The notes beneath the pieces were generated by a model. That model did not search any database and was not told the DNA's origin. It saw only the letters and a program-made list of their open reading frames with translations. Shown here one piece after another: positions 43,190-51,932 of a stretch of 64,000 nucleotides of DNA. Position 1 is the stretch's first letter; each line of letters begins with the position of its first letter. Made by a program: the position numbers and the translations under genes. This DNA is from Burkholderia sp. WSM2230 (GTDB taxonomy: Bacteria; Pseudomonadota; Gammaproteobacteria; Burkholderiales; Burkholderiaceae): contig NZ_AXAJ01000002.1 in assembly GCF_000472445.1 (NCBI RefSeq), positions 372,001-436,000 on the forward strand, in the 5' to 3' direction.

Positions 43190-45193
43190 ATGACCGATCC
43201 GCTCATCCCAGCCGTGCTCTCGTTCCGGGACAACGGCACGCCTTTTTCGCCTCTCTACGACGACATCTATCACAGCGCCGTCGGCGGTCTCGAGCAGGCC
43301 CATCAGGTTTTCCTGCGCGGCAACGCGCTGCCCGAACGCTGGCACCGCCGGCGCGTTTTCACCGTGCTGGAGACGGGCTTCGGCATGGGTATCAACTTCC
43401 TCGTGACGTGGGCCGCCTGGCGCGCCGATCCGTCACGTTGCGAGCGGCTCCATTTCGTTTCGACGGAAAAGCATCCGTTCTTGCTCGATGACCTGCGCCG
43501 GGCGTATGCCGCGATCGTTATGAATCCGGCGATCGCGGCACTTGCCGACACACTGGCCAACGAATGGCCGATGCTCGTGCCGGGCACGCATCGGCTGGAA
43601 TTCGAAAATGGCCGCGTGGTCCTGACGCTGGTTTTCGGCGACGCCCAGCAGAGCTTGCCGAGTCTCCGGCTGCGCGCCGACGCCTTTTATCTGGACGGCT
43701 TTGCGCCCGCCAGAAATCCCGAACTATGGACGCCCGCTATCTTCAAGTCGCTCGCGCGACTGGCGGGCGAGGGGGCGACCTTCGCCACTTACAGCAGCGC
43801 CGGCGACATCAAGCGCGCGCTGACGCAATCCGGCTTCGAGTATCGCAAGGTTGAAGGCTTCGGCTGGAAGCGCGCGATGCTGGTCGGCCACTTCGCGCCG
43901 CGTTGGCGTGTGCGCCGGCACGAACCGCCCGTCGCGCTCGGGCCGTTCGCGCCCGACGAACGGCACGCGGTGGTGATCGGCGCCGGCCTTGCGGGATGCG
44001 CGGTGATCGAGCGCCTCGCGGCGCGCGGTTGGCGCGTCACTTCGCTGGAGCGGCACGCGTCGGTGGCTCAGGACGCCTCGGGCAATCCGGCGGGCGTGTT
44101 CCACCCAATGATTTCGCGCGACGACAGCGTCGCCTCGCGCGTCACGCGCGCCGGCTTTCTGTATGCGCTCAAGCGCTGGGCGGCGCTGGAACGGCTCGGC
44201 CACGCGCCCCGGCGCGACGGCTCCGGTCTGCTACAGATCGCCGAAAACGAAGACGAAGCGCGCGCGATGAGCGAAGCCATCGCGGCACTGCGCTATCCGC
44301 CGGAGTTCGTCAGGCCGCTTTCCGCCGACGCCGCACACAAGCTCGCCGGCACGCCGCTCGCGCGCGGCGGTTGGCTCTTCCCGCACGGCGGCTGGATCGA
44401 TCCGGCGTCTCTTTGCGCGGCCCAATGCGCCGCCGCCGGTGACCGTCTCGAGCGGCGCTTTGGCGTGGAAGTCGCGCGCCTCGAGCGTTCGGGCAATCGA
44501 TGGAGCGTGTTCGACGCGGCGGGCGAGTTGCTCGCGCGGGCGCCGGTCGTGATCGTCGCGAGCGCTCACGATGCGGCGCGCATTGCCGGCTTGCGCCACG
44601 CGCCGACCCGCAGCATCCGCGGCCAGCTCACATTGCTGCCTCGCGGCGCCGCGCCGTCGCTCGAATTGCCGGTGATCGGCGAGGGTTATGCAATACCGCT
44701 GCCCGACGGCGTCACGCTGACGGGCGCGACCTATGAACTCGACGACGCTGATACGTCGCTTCGTCCGGCCGGTCATCTGGAAAATCTGGAGCGCGTCGCG
44801 CAAATGCTGCCGGCGTTCGCGCGCGTGGCCAGCCGCGCCGGTCAAGCGGCGCGTGCCGGCTCGCCTGGCGACGCGCTCACGGGCCGCGTTGCTTTTCGCT
44901 GCGTGACAAGCGACCGCATGCCGATGATCGGCAACCTCGCCGACGAAGCGCTCGCCGCCCGCGACGCCGAACGCTTGCGCGGGGCATGGCCGCTCGATCT
45001 GCCGCGTGCGGAAGGCCTGTATGGCGCGTTTGCCTATGGTTCACGCGGTCTGGTGTGGGCCGCGCTCGGCGCCGAACTGATTGCCTCGCAAATCGAAGGC
45101 GAGCCGTGGCCGCTGGAGCGCGACCTCGCAGAAGACATCGACCCCGCGCGCTTTCTGCTTCGCGCATTGCGGCAGGGAAGCGTCGCCGGTTAA
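43190..45193 (+). CDS. mnmC: Bifunctional tRNA 5-methylaminomethyl-2-thiouridine enzyme MnmC
   Basis: A 667-aa fusion that finishes the mnm5s2U34 modification of tRNA. The N-terminal methyltransferase half (about 1-240) has FTVLETGFGMGINFLVTW and the DUF752 motif FYLDGFAPARNPELW. The C-terminal FAD oxidase half (about 260-640) begins with the dinucleotide fold HAVVIGAGLAGCAVIERLAARGW and has GVFHPMISRDDS and GYAIPLPDG. Length matches the E. coli protein. It is the last gene before the proposed origin region. Confidence 0.95.
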   Translation: MTDPLIPAVLSFRDNGTPFSPLYDDIYHSAVGGLEQAHQVFLRGNALPERWHRRRVFTVLETGFGMGINFLVTWAAWRADPSRCERLHFVSTEKHPFLLDDLRRAYAAIVMNPAIAALADTLANEWPMLVPGTHRLEFENGRVVLTLVFGDAQQSLPSLRLRADAFYLDGFAPARNPELWTPAIFKSLARLAGEGATFATYSSAGDIKRALTQSGFEYRKVEGFGWKRAMLVGHFAPRWRVRRHEPPVALGPFAPDERHAVVIGAGLAGCAVIERLAARGWRVTSLERHASVAQDASGNPAGVFHPMISRDDSVASRVTRAGFLYALKRWAALERLGHAPRRDGSGLLQIAENEDEARAMSEAIAALRYPPEFVRPLSADAAHKLAGTPLARGGWLFPHGGWIDPASLCAAQCAAAGDRLERRFGVEVARLERSGNRWSVFDAAGELLARAPVVIVASAHDAARIAGLRHAPTRSIRGQLTLLPRGAAPSLELPVIGEGYAIPLPDGVTLTGATYELDDADTSLRPAGHLENLERVAQMLPAFARVASRAGQAARAGSPGDALTGRVAFRCVTSDRMPMIGNLADEALAARDAERLRGAWPLDLPRAEGLYGAFAYGSRGLVWAALGAELIASQIEGEPWPLERDLAEDIDPARFLLRALRQGSVAG

Positions 45194-45480
45194 CACTCCA
45201 CGGCGTGCGCCCCGGTTATCCACCGCAGTTTGTGGATAACTGCGCTGTTTACCGGCACAACTCGTGTGGAATCGTTGTGGACGTAAACGGGGTAACTCCG
45301 CCGCCGCGCAATTCCGCAAAAAGTTACCCGCGTATACGAGTCGCCGCCGCACATGCTGTGCGTCCGGTTATGAAGTCTGCAACGCGCTGATTCGATTCGG
45401 TAAACAGCGGTTATCCACAGAAAACGGGGCAGCTTGTTAACTGCTACTACGTATACATACAGTAAACGCGTAAACAGCAA
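45194..45480. other. Proposed replication-origin module A (DnaA boxes, GC spacer, DnaA-trio-like repeats)
   Basis: Non-coding. DnaA boxes: TTATCCACC at 45216-45224 (+), TGTGGATAA at 45231-45239 (minus-strand perfect box), and perfect TTATCCACA at 45411-45419. The first two form a perfect inverted repeat GTTATCCAC / GTGGATAAC (45215-45223 and 45232-45240). After the third box come the GC-rich AAAACGGGGC, the block GCTTGTTAACTGCTACTACG (45432-45451) and AT-rich TATACATAC. Box, GC spacer, CTACTA trinucleotides and an AT stretch is the layout of the known bacterial origin-unwinding element. A closely related block occurs inverted at 48570-48632. Function is inferred. Confidence 0.55.
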
Positions 45481-46052
45481 GGCCTGAGCTGGACCGTGCG
45501 TCACCGCACAGATCAGGCAACGTCTGAAACCTTGTGCTAAGCGCTGTCCTGAAAAGCACATGCGATCGGTGCACACTCCCTCGACAAGTGCGCGAACACG
45601 TCGGCAACGCGTGCACGTTGGGCCGGTAAAACGGTCGCTTTTTCCACATGTCGCCAAGATAAAGTACGTTTTACCTTTTTGCCTGCATGTTCGCGTGTTT
45701 TCGGTCGAAGCTAAACAAGCTATGGCACAATCGCCATTCTTTTCCGCGTGGTGCCTTGCCTCTAGCGGTACCCGCTGCTACGGAACGGTGCCGTTCAATC
45801 CGACTCTGATTCAACGTCGACGGCGTCCTTTCACCGTGCCGTGCCGGCTGCTACGGCCGCACTCCAGAATGCGCCGAGTTCCCTACGACTGCGGCACGTT
45901 CGAATCATCCGATCGTTGAAAAACTCGCAACGCGGATCACGCGAAGCGATTGCGACAGTGGACGTCTCGTGCGTTCACCCGCTCGCCGGTGTTCGCGCCG
46001 GCTCACGCTGGTTCGTGTCATCTGCCGTTGCTGCTAAGGAGAAGCCATAACG
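45481..46052. other. Long non-coding leader ahead of the antiporter gene
   Basis: About 570 bp with no credible gene (a 119-codon plus-strand reading at 45560 is Arg/Ser-rich shadow sequence). It must contain the promoter of the antiporter gene. No riboswitch or terminator was recognised. A good ribosome site (CTAAGGAGAAG) ends the interval. Confidence 0.4.
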
Positions 46053-47258
46053 ATGAACTCGGCGTTTTCATTTTTTCCAGCCTGGCCGCTCGCACCCGAC
46101 GCCATCTTTTGGGCTGGTCTAGCGTTGCTCGCCGCGGGTTTGTGCGGCGAGTTGTGCTATCGCGCGTGGCGTTTGCCGCGTATTTCCGGCTACGCGGTCA
46201 TCGGTCTGATTGCCGGCGCGGCCGGTTCGGGCGTGATCGACGCAGAGGCGGCCAAGGCCGCGCGGCCGCTGCTGGACGTAGCGCTCGGCTTGCTGCTGTT
46301 CGAACTTGGCAGCCGGCTCGATCTGCGCTGGATCCGCCGTAATCCATGGCTGGTGATGTCGAGCGTCGCGGAAGCCACGCTCACCTTCGCGCTGGTTCTG
46401 CCAGTGCTGCTGTTCCTGAACGTGCCGCTGATGGTCGCAACGGTACTCGCGGCCATCGCCATGGCAACTTCGCCTGCAATGGTCATCCAGCTCAAGACCG
46501 AGCTGCGCGCGGAAGGCCAGGTCACGCAGCGTCTTTTGACGCTGACCGCGTTGAACAGCATGTATGCGGTGGTGATCGAAAAGCTCGTCTCGAGCTGGCT
46601 GCATCAGGAAGCGTATGGCAATGTTTTCGCCACCATTCTGCAGCCGCTTTATCTGCTGGTCGGCTCGCTGGTGCTCGCGTTTCTGCTCGCGCGTACCTGC
46701 ACGTTCTTTTATCGGCGGCTCAACATGCAGGACGAGCATTCGTTCGTCGCGTTATTCGGCCTTGTCCTGCTGGCAATTGCGGTCGCGCACCTGTTCAAGC
46801 TGTCGACGATTCTCGCGCTGCTGGCCGCCGGCATCATCGTGAAAAATCTGGAAGCGCGGCCGCAGCTGTGGCCGCAGCATTTCGGCACCGCCGGGTGGCT
46901 CCTGACAGTGATTCTGTTCGTTCTGACGCTGACTTCGTTCGAATGGAAAGACATTGCGCTTGGCGGCGTCGCGGCGCTGGGCCTGATTGTTGCGCGTCTC
47001 GTCGCGAAGCTCGTCGGCGTGCTCGCGTTCGCGAAGCCGAGCGGACTGAACTGGAAGCAGGGCATGGCGCTCGGTCTGTCGTTATCGCCCATGTCGGCGC
47101 TGGCCTATCTGCTCGTCGACGATACCTACAACCTGTATCCGAATTTCGATCCGCAATTGCGCGCGATCGTCATGTGTTCGATTGTCGTGCTGCAGATTCT
47201 CGGACCATGGCTCGTTTATCGCAGCCTCGCGCTGGTCGCGGAGCGGCGCGAAGAATAA
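46053..47258 (+). CDS. CPA2-type cation:proton antiporter (membrane domain only)
   Basis: A 401-aa integral membrane protein with about 11-12 helices, of the Na+/H+ exchanger (PF00999) CPA2 group that includes KefB/KefC. Landmarks are ISGYAVIGLIAGAAGSGVI, LLDVALGLLLFELGSRLDL and the re-entrant region ALGLSLSPMSALAYLLVDD. It lacks the C-terminal TrkA-N regulatory domain of KefB/C. It sits between the two proposed origin modules. Ion specificity cannot be read from sequence. Confidence 0.85.
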   Translation: MNSAFSFFPAWPLAPDAIFWAGLALLAAGLCGELCYRAWRLPRISGYAVIGLIAGAAGSGVIDAEAAKAARPLLDVALGLLLFELGSRLDLRWIRRNPWLVMSSVAEATLTFALVLPVLLFLNVPLMVATVLAAIAMATSPAMVIQLKTELRAEGQVTQRLLTLTALNSMYAVVIEKLVSSWLHQEAYGNVFATILQPLYLLVGSLVLAFLLARTCTFFYRRLNMQDEHSFVALFGLVLLAIAVAHLFKLSTILALLAAGIIVKNLEARPQLWPQHFGTAGWLLTVILFVLTLTSFEWKDIALGGVAALGLIVARLVAKLVGVLAFAKPSGLNWKQGMALGLSLSPMSALAYLLVDDTYNLYPNFDPQLRAIVMCSIVVLQILGPWLVYRSLALVAERREE

Positions 47259-47356
47259 ACGCCTCGCGTTGCAGGCCACACATGATTCGATTAATTCGCT
47301 TTAAAAAACGGCCGGGCTTCTGACAACCGCCCGGTCGACCTCACTCAGGGGACGCC

Positions 47357-48472
47357 ATGTCACTCGAACCCTTCATCGATTCGAAGCCGTTCACTTTCGG
47401 TGTCGAACTCGAGATGCAGATCGTCAATACGCATGACTATGATCTGACCAAAGCCGGCTCGGATCTGTTGCGCCTCGTCAAGGATCAGAAGATTCCCGGC
47501 AACATCACGCCGGAAATCACCGAGAGCATGATCGAGCTGTCCACCGGCATTTGCACGAACCACGAACAGGCGCTTGCCGATCTGCGCAAGATTCGCGACA
47601 CGCTCGTGGCCGCAGCCGATCATCTGAATGTCGGCCTGTGCGGCGGCGGCACGCACGCTTTTCAGCAATGGAGCGAGCGGCGGATCGTGGATACGCCGCG
47701 TTTTCAGTACCTTTCCGAGCTGTACGGCTATCTCGCGAAGCAGTTCACGGTATTTGGCCAGCATGTGCATATCGGCTGCCCCGATGCGGACAGCGCGTTG
47801 TTCCTCTTGCATTCGATGTCGCGCTTCATCCCGCATTTCATTGCGTTGTCCGCATCATCGCCTTTCGTGCAGGGCGTGGACACCGGCTTTCATTCGGCAC
47901 GCCTGAATTCCGTGTTCGCCTTTCCGCTGTCGGGCCGCGCGCCATTCGTGCTGACGTGGGACAGCTTCGAAGAATATTTCTCGAAGATGGTCCATACGGG
48001 CGTGGTCAACAGCATGAAAGACTTCTATTGGGACATCCGGCCAAAGCCCGGCTTCGGCACCATTGAAGTACGCGTGATGGATACGCCGCTTTCTGTAGAT
48101 CGCGCCGCGGCCATTGCGTGCTACATCCAGACGCTCGCGCGGCATCTGCTGCTCGACAAGCCCATCACGCCGCACGAAGACGACTACCTCGTCTACACCT
48201 TCAACCGCTTCGAAGCATGCCGCTTCGGTCTGGCTGGAACCTGCATCAATCCGCAGACCGGCGAACGCAAGACCATTGCCGAAGATATCCTCGAAACGCT
48301 TGACCGGATCGCGCCGCACGGCGACGCGTTGGGCTCGGGCCATGCGCTGGCCGAAATCGGCGCGATCGCGCGCGGTCAGATCAACGATGCGACCTGGCTA
48401 AGAGGCGTCGCCGAACAGGAAAAGTCGCTGCATGAAGTAGTCAGGCAACAGTGCCTGAAGTGGCGGGCCTAA
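47357..48472 (+). CDS. ybdK: YbdK-type carboxylate-amine ligase (GCS2 family)
   Basis: A 371-aa ATP-grasp-like ligase of the glutamate-cysteine ligase type 2 family. Features are [13 protein letters not shown] at the start, [33 protein letters not shown] and [16 protein letters not shown], which carry the ATP and metal ligands. E. coli YbdK has weak gamma-glutamylcysteine synthetase activity, but the true substrates are unclear. The window also has a true gshA at 17072. A terminator follows at 48508. Confidence 0.92.
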   Translation: MSLEPFIDSKPFTFGVELEMQIVNTHDYDLTKAGSDLLRLVKDQKIPGNITPEITESMIELSTGICTNHEQALADLRKIRDTLVAAADHLNVGLCGGGTHAFQQWSERRIVDTPRFQYLSELYGYLAKQFTVFGQHVHIGCPDADSALFLLHSMSRFIPHFIALSASSPFVQGVDTGFHSARLNSVFAFPLSGRAPFVLTWDSFEEYFSKMVHTGVVNSMKDFYWDIRPKPGFGTIEVRVMDTPLSVDRAAAIACYIQTLARHLLLDKPITPHEDDYLVYTFNRFEACRFGLAGTCINPQTGERKTIAEDILETLDRIAPHGDALGSGHALAEIGAIARGQINDATWLRGVAEQEKSLHEVVRQQCLKWRA

Positions 48473-48507
48473 GCCGCCTGGCGCCTTAGCGTGTGTTAAA
48501 CCGTAAG

Positions 48508-48532
48508 AAACCCGCCGCGTGCGGGTTTTTTT
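48508..48532 (+). terminator. Rho-independent terminator after ybdK
   Basis: Stem AAACCCGC (48508-48515) / GCGGGTTT (48521-48528) with a CGCGT loop and a T-run. Confidence 0.85.
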
Positions 48533-48539
48533 GACGATA

Positions 48540-48830
48540 AAATTTTCCAGTTCGGGGCCCTTAAGGTTTTTCCAATATGTACGTATACAAACGTAGTAGT
48601 AGTTAACAAGCATCGCCCCGGGCTGTGGACAACTGAATAATTTCCTGCAAAGTCAAGGCGCTGGGCAAAGCATAAGTGGGCTGGGCAGCGGTGCGTCGGC
48701 CGCGGTAAACGAGGACAACTTAACGACTGGTTGACCCAGGGTGCACGCTTATCAAGAATCGGCACACATGTCTTGCCCGATGTTGTCCCACGGTTATCCA
48801 CAGATTACGTTGGATAACTTAGCTGTACGA
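48540..48830. other. Proposed replication-origin module B (inverted relative to module A)
   Basis: Non-coding. Read on the minus strand from 48632: TTGTCCACA (one mismatch from the DnaA box, 48624-48632), a GC-rich spacer, GCTTGTTAACTACTACTACG (48592-48611), then AT-rich TTTGTATACGTACATATTGG. The trinucleotides (TAGTAGTAG on the plus strand, 48595-48603) fit a DnaA-trio. Further out lies a perfect box TTATCCACA (48794-48802) that forms an inverted pair with TGGATAAC (GTTATCCA 48793-48800 / TGGATAAC 48811-48818). The plus-strand flank at 48530-48590 is AT-rich, as expected for an unwinding region. Function is inferred. Confidence 0.55.
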
Positions 48831-49010
48831 TTCGCCGCTCTCGCATAGAATGTCGTCTTAACTGCTTTGGCTTGCAAGGCGGTGAATTTTTGAGATAGTT
48901 GAGACCGTCTCGTCCTGTTTTGGGCGGGGCTACCCCACACAGGCTACGGGCGTTCCCGGCAGCAATCGGCCGGCACCGCACAAAAGCTGTAAATAAACCA
49001 ATCGAAGATT

Positions 49011-49649
49011 ATGAGCGAAGGCGTATACGGAGAACAGGCAACCGGGCGAGTCACCCACAGCCTCTTGCGACTGAGCACGGCAATGCGAAGCCAGGCTTGG
49101 GAGTGGGCGGAAGGCGCGGGCCTCACGCCCACGCAGGGCGAGATCCTGGTTTTGTTGATGCAGCGAAAGGGCCCCATGCGGCTCGGGGAAATCGCGCGCG
49201 AAACGGCGCTGACCGCCGCCACCACCAGCGACGCCGTCAGCACGCTCGAGACCAAGGGGCTGGTCGAAAAGCGCCGCGCGCTCGATGACGGCCGCGCGCT
49301 CGCCGTGCGCCTGACCGCTCGCGGCCGCACGGCTGCGAAGCGCGCCGCGCAATGGCCGGACTTCCTCGCCAAGGCAGTTGGCACGTTGCGCGACGACGAG
49401 CAGGCGATGTTTTATCGCACGCTGCTCAAGACGGTTCATCAACTGGAAGCGCAGGGCACTATTCCGCCGCACCGCATGTGCCTGAGCTGCACGCACTTCG
49501 AGCCGAGCAAGAATCCGAAGAAGACGCCGCATCATTGCGTGCTGCTCGATCTGAACATGGCGGATACGGACCTGCGTCTGGATTGCGCGGTGCATGAAAC
49601 CGCTGACGTCGCCACTCAGAAAAAGACCTGGAAGATCTTCGCCCAGTAA
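49011..49649 (+). CDS. MarR-type regulator with a C-terminal cysteine motif
   Basis: A 212-aa protein. A MarR-like winged helix (residues about 10-140) shows LTPTQGEILVLLMQRKGPMRLGEIARETALT and the wing RRALDDGRALAVRLT. A C-terminal extension of about 60 residues contains MCLSCTHFEPSKNP...HHCVLLD...LRLDCAVHE: four cysteines and several histidines, a likely metal or Fe-S site that could sense redox or metal. It is preceded by an unusually long non-coding region, part of which is the proposed origin module. Confidence 0.85.
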   Translation: MSEGVYGEQATGRVTHSLLRLSTAMRSQAWEWAEGAGLTPTQGEILVLLMQRKGPMRLGEIARETALTAATTSDAVSTLETKGLVEKRRALDDGRALAVRLTARGRTAAKRAAQWPDFLAKAVGTLRDDEQAMFYRTLLKTVHQLEAQGTIPPHRMCLSCTHFEPSKNPKKTPHHCVLLDLNMADTDLRLDCAVHETADVATQKKTWKIFAQ

Positions 49650-49772
49650 GGCGGCTGCTCACCTGGCAATCCGCTACACTGCAACCGGCAGCGGCAGACG
49701 GCGTTCGCCGCCTGCCAGCCTTTTCGGTGCCGCGTAGCGGCAGTCTCCAGTCAACCTGAAGGTGACAGGCTG

Positions 49773-50486
49773 ATGCATCAGGAAGTTCTGGCCATTCGCC
49801 ACGTGCACTTCGAAGATCTGGGCAGTCTCGAACTGGTGCTGGGCGAGCGTGGGCGTCCGGTCCGTTATCTCGATGTCGGCTTTGCACGCATCGAGGCGCC
49901 GAACCCGGTCACGCCGTCGCTGATGGTGGTGCTCGGCGGCCCGATCAGCGCCACCGACGACGCGCTCTATCCCACTCTCGTGCCGCTGCTTTCGATGATC
50001 GAAAAGCGCATCCAGGCAGGGCTTCCTACACTCGGCATCTGTCTCGGCGCGCAACTGATCGCGCGTGCGCTCGGCGCTCGCGTGTATCCGGGGGGCCGTA
50101 CCGAGCTCGGCTGGGAACCGCTCACGCTGACCGATGCGGGACGTGCCTCGCCGGTACGTCATCTGGACGGCGCGCAGACCTCCATGCTGCATTGGCATGG
50201 CGACACCTTCGACCTTCCCGCGAACGCCACGCGTCTTGCCTCCACGAATGCGTGCGAGAACCAGGCTTTCGCATGGGGCAGCCACGTGCTTGCGTTGCAA
50301 TGTCATCCGGAGATTCGCACGGACGGCTTCGAGCGTTGGCTGATCGGCAATGCAGGCGAGCTCGTGAGTCATGGAATCGACGCGCGCCAGTTGCGCGCCG
50401 AGACTGCGCAATTCGGTCCGGCTCTGGAGGCTGCTGCGTGCCGCATGTTCGGCGAATGGCTGGATCAGGTAGAAGCGAAACCCTGA
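49773..50486 (+). CDS. Class I glutamine amidotransferase-like protein
   Basis: A 237-aa single-domain amidotransferase/peptidase C26-like protein. The nucleophile elbow is LGICLGAQLIARALGARVY (Cys near residue 90) and the catalytic His-Glu is in LQCHPEI. Related proteins hydrolyse glutamine or gamma-glutamyl compounds. Similar genes are often annotated as GMP synthase-like, but here there is no synthetase domain. AAGGTGAC precedes the ATG. The acceptor pathway is unknown. Confidence 0.85.
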   Translation: MHQEVLAIRHVHFEDLGSLELVLGERGRPVRYLDVGFARIEAPNPVTPSLMVVLGGPISATDDALYPTLVPLLSMIEKRIQAGLPTLGICLGAQLIARALGARVYPGGRTELGWEPLTLTDAGRASPVRHLDGAQTSMLHWHGDTFDLPANATRLASTNACENQAFAWGSHVLALQCHPEIRTDGFERWLIGNAGELVSHGIDARQLRAETAQFGPALEAAACRMFGEWLDQVEAKP

Positions 50487-50590
50487 ACGAAGCCTAAGCG
50501 TCGCACCTCCGTGCGACGGTAGCCTGCCTGCAGCAAATGACTCACGGTGCTATGCTCGACCGCTCTCGGGTTTCTACTGGGCGGTGATCC

Positions 50591-51703
50591 ATGAGCGCGC
50601 TATTTTCCCCACTCACGCTGCGCAGCGTGACGCTTCCTAACCGCATCGTCGTTTCGCCGATGTGCCAGTATTCCGCCGAGCGAGGCGAGGCCACCGCGTG
50701 GCACATGATTCATCTCGGCAGTCTCGCGTTGTCCGGCGCCGGCATGTTGTGCATCGAGGCAACGGCGATCGAACCGGACGGCCGCATTACGCCGAGCGAT
50801 CTCGGTTTGTGGGACGACGTGACAGAGGCGGCGCTCAAGCCGGTGCTCGCCGCGATCCGCAAGCATTCGCATATCAACGTGACGATGCAGTTGTCGCATG
50901 CGGGACGCAAGGCGTCGAGTCACGTGCCATGGGAAGGCGGTCAGCTGATTCCCGTATCGCAGGGCGGCTGGTTGCCGCATGCGCCTTCGGCGTTGCCGCA
51001 CAAGGCGGGCGAAGAGCCGCCGCTCGCGCTCGACGCGCCCGGGCTCAATCGCATCCGCGAAGCCTTCGCGGCGTCTGCGCGCCGCGCGGCGCGCCTTGGC
51101 ATCGATGCACTCGAAGTGCATGCCGCGCACGGCTATCTGCTGCACCAGTTCCTGTCGCCGCTCGCCAATCAACGCAGTGACGACTACGGCGGCTCGCTCG
51201 AAAACCGCATGCGTTTTCCGCTCGAGATCTTCGACATCGTGCGCGCATCTTTCCCGGCCGACAAACCCGTCGGCGTGCGTGTGTCCGCCACGGACTGGGT
51301 CGAAGGCGGCTGGTCCCTCGAAGACACCATTACGTTCGCGCAAGAGTTGAAGAAGCGCGGGTGCGACTGGATCGACGTTTCGTCCGGCGGCGTATCGCCG
51401 TTGCAGAAGATTCCGCTCGAACCGGGCTATCAGATTCCGTTCGCAAAGGCTGTCAAGAAAGCGACGGGCCTCACCACCATCGGCGTTGGGCTCATTACCG
51501 ATCCGCTCCACGCAGAACAACTGATCGGACAGGGCGATGCCGATCTGATCGCGCTGGCTCGCGCATTGCTGTATAACCCGCGCTGGCCGTGGCATGCGGC
51601 TGCACAGCTTGGCGCGACGGTCGAGGCGCCGCCGCAGTACTGGCGTTCGCAACCGCGCGAACAGAAGGCGCTGTTCGGCGAGATTTCGTTTGGACAAAGA
51701 TGA
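50591..51703 (+). CDS. Old yellow enzyme family NADH:flavin oxidoreductase (YqjM/NamA type)
   Basis: A 370-aa FMN-dependent ene-reductase (TIM barrel). The start LFSPLTLRSVTLPNRIVVSPMCQYSAERGEAT has the YqjM-type Cys in PMCQYS that tunes the flavin. The His pair is in LEVHAAHGYLLHQFLSPLANQR, followed by DDYGGSLENRMRFPLEI. It reduces activated C=C bonds; the natural substrate is unknown. A single-gene unit about 100 bp after the amidotransferase gene. Confidence 0.93.
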   Translation: MSALFSPLTLRSVTLPNRIVVSPMCQYSAERGEATAWHMIHLGSLALSGAGMLCIEATAIEPDGRITPSDLGLWDDVTEAALKPVLAAIRKHSHINVTMQLSHAGRKASSHVPWEGGQLIPVSQGGWLPHAPSALPHKAGEEPPLALDAPGLNRIREAFAASARRAARLGIDALEVHAAHGYLLHQFLSPLANQRSDDYGGSLENRMRFPLEIFDIVRASFPADKPVGVRVSATDWVEGGWSLEDTITFAQELKKRGCDWIDVSSGGVSPLQKIPLEPGYQIPFAKAVKKATGLTTIGVGLITDPLHAEQLIGQGDADLIALARALLYNPRWPWHAAAQLGATVEAPPQYWRSQPREQKALFGEISFGQR

Positions 51704-51932
51704 AGCGGCCCATGCGCACGGCGCGGGCATATCCGGCAGACGTTTTTGACGGTTGAACGAAGCCGTCTTCAGCGTGTACGATGCCGGATGTGGCGCATGT
51801 GCGTCGCAGGTCGACGCGGCGCTCGCAGGGCGCCGCGTTTGCTATGAGCGCCAGAAAAAATCAGCGCGTCAGACGCGGGCGTTTCCGACGGCTGCCGGAC
51901 TTCATCCCCAGTTCTTCACAAGGATTCATTCA

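Noticed and set aside
45560..45919. 119-codon plus-strand open frame in the origin-proximal interval
   Set aside because: Arg/Ser/Pro-rich, no ribosome site or domain; looks non-coding.
51753..51932. Upstream in-frame extension of the SET gene with a GCGACASQ-type segment
   Set aside because: It would need a TTG start, has no ribosome site, and the SET domain begins right after the ATG at 51933 with its own AAGGA site.
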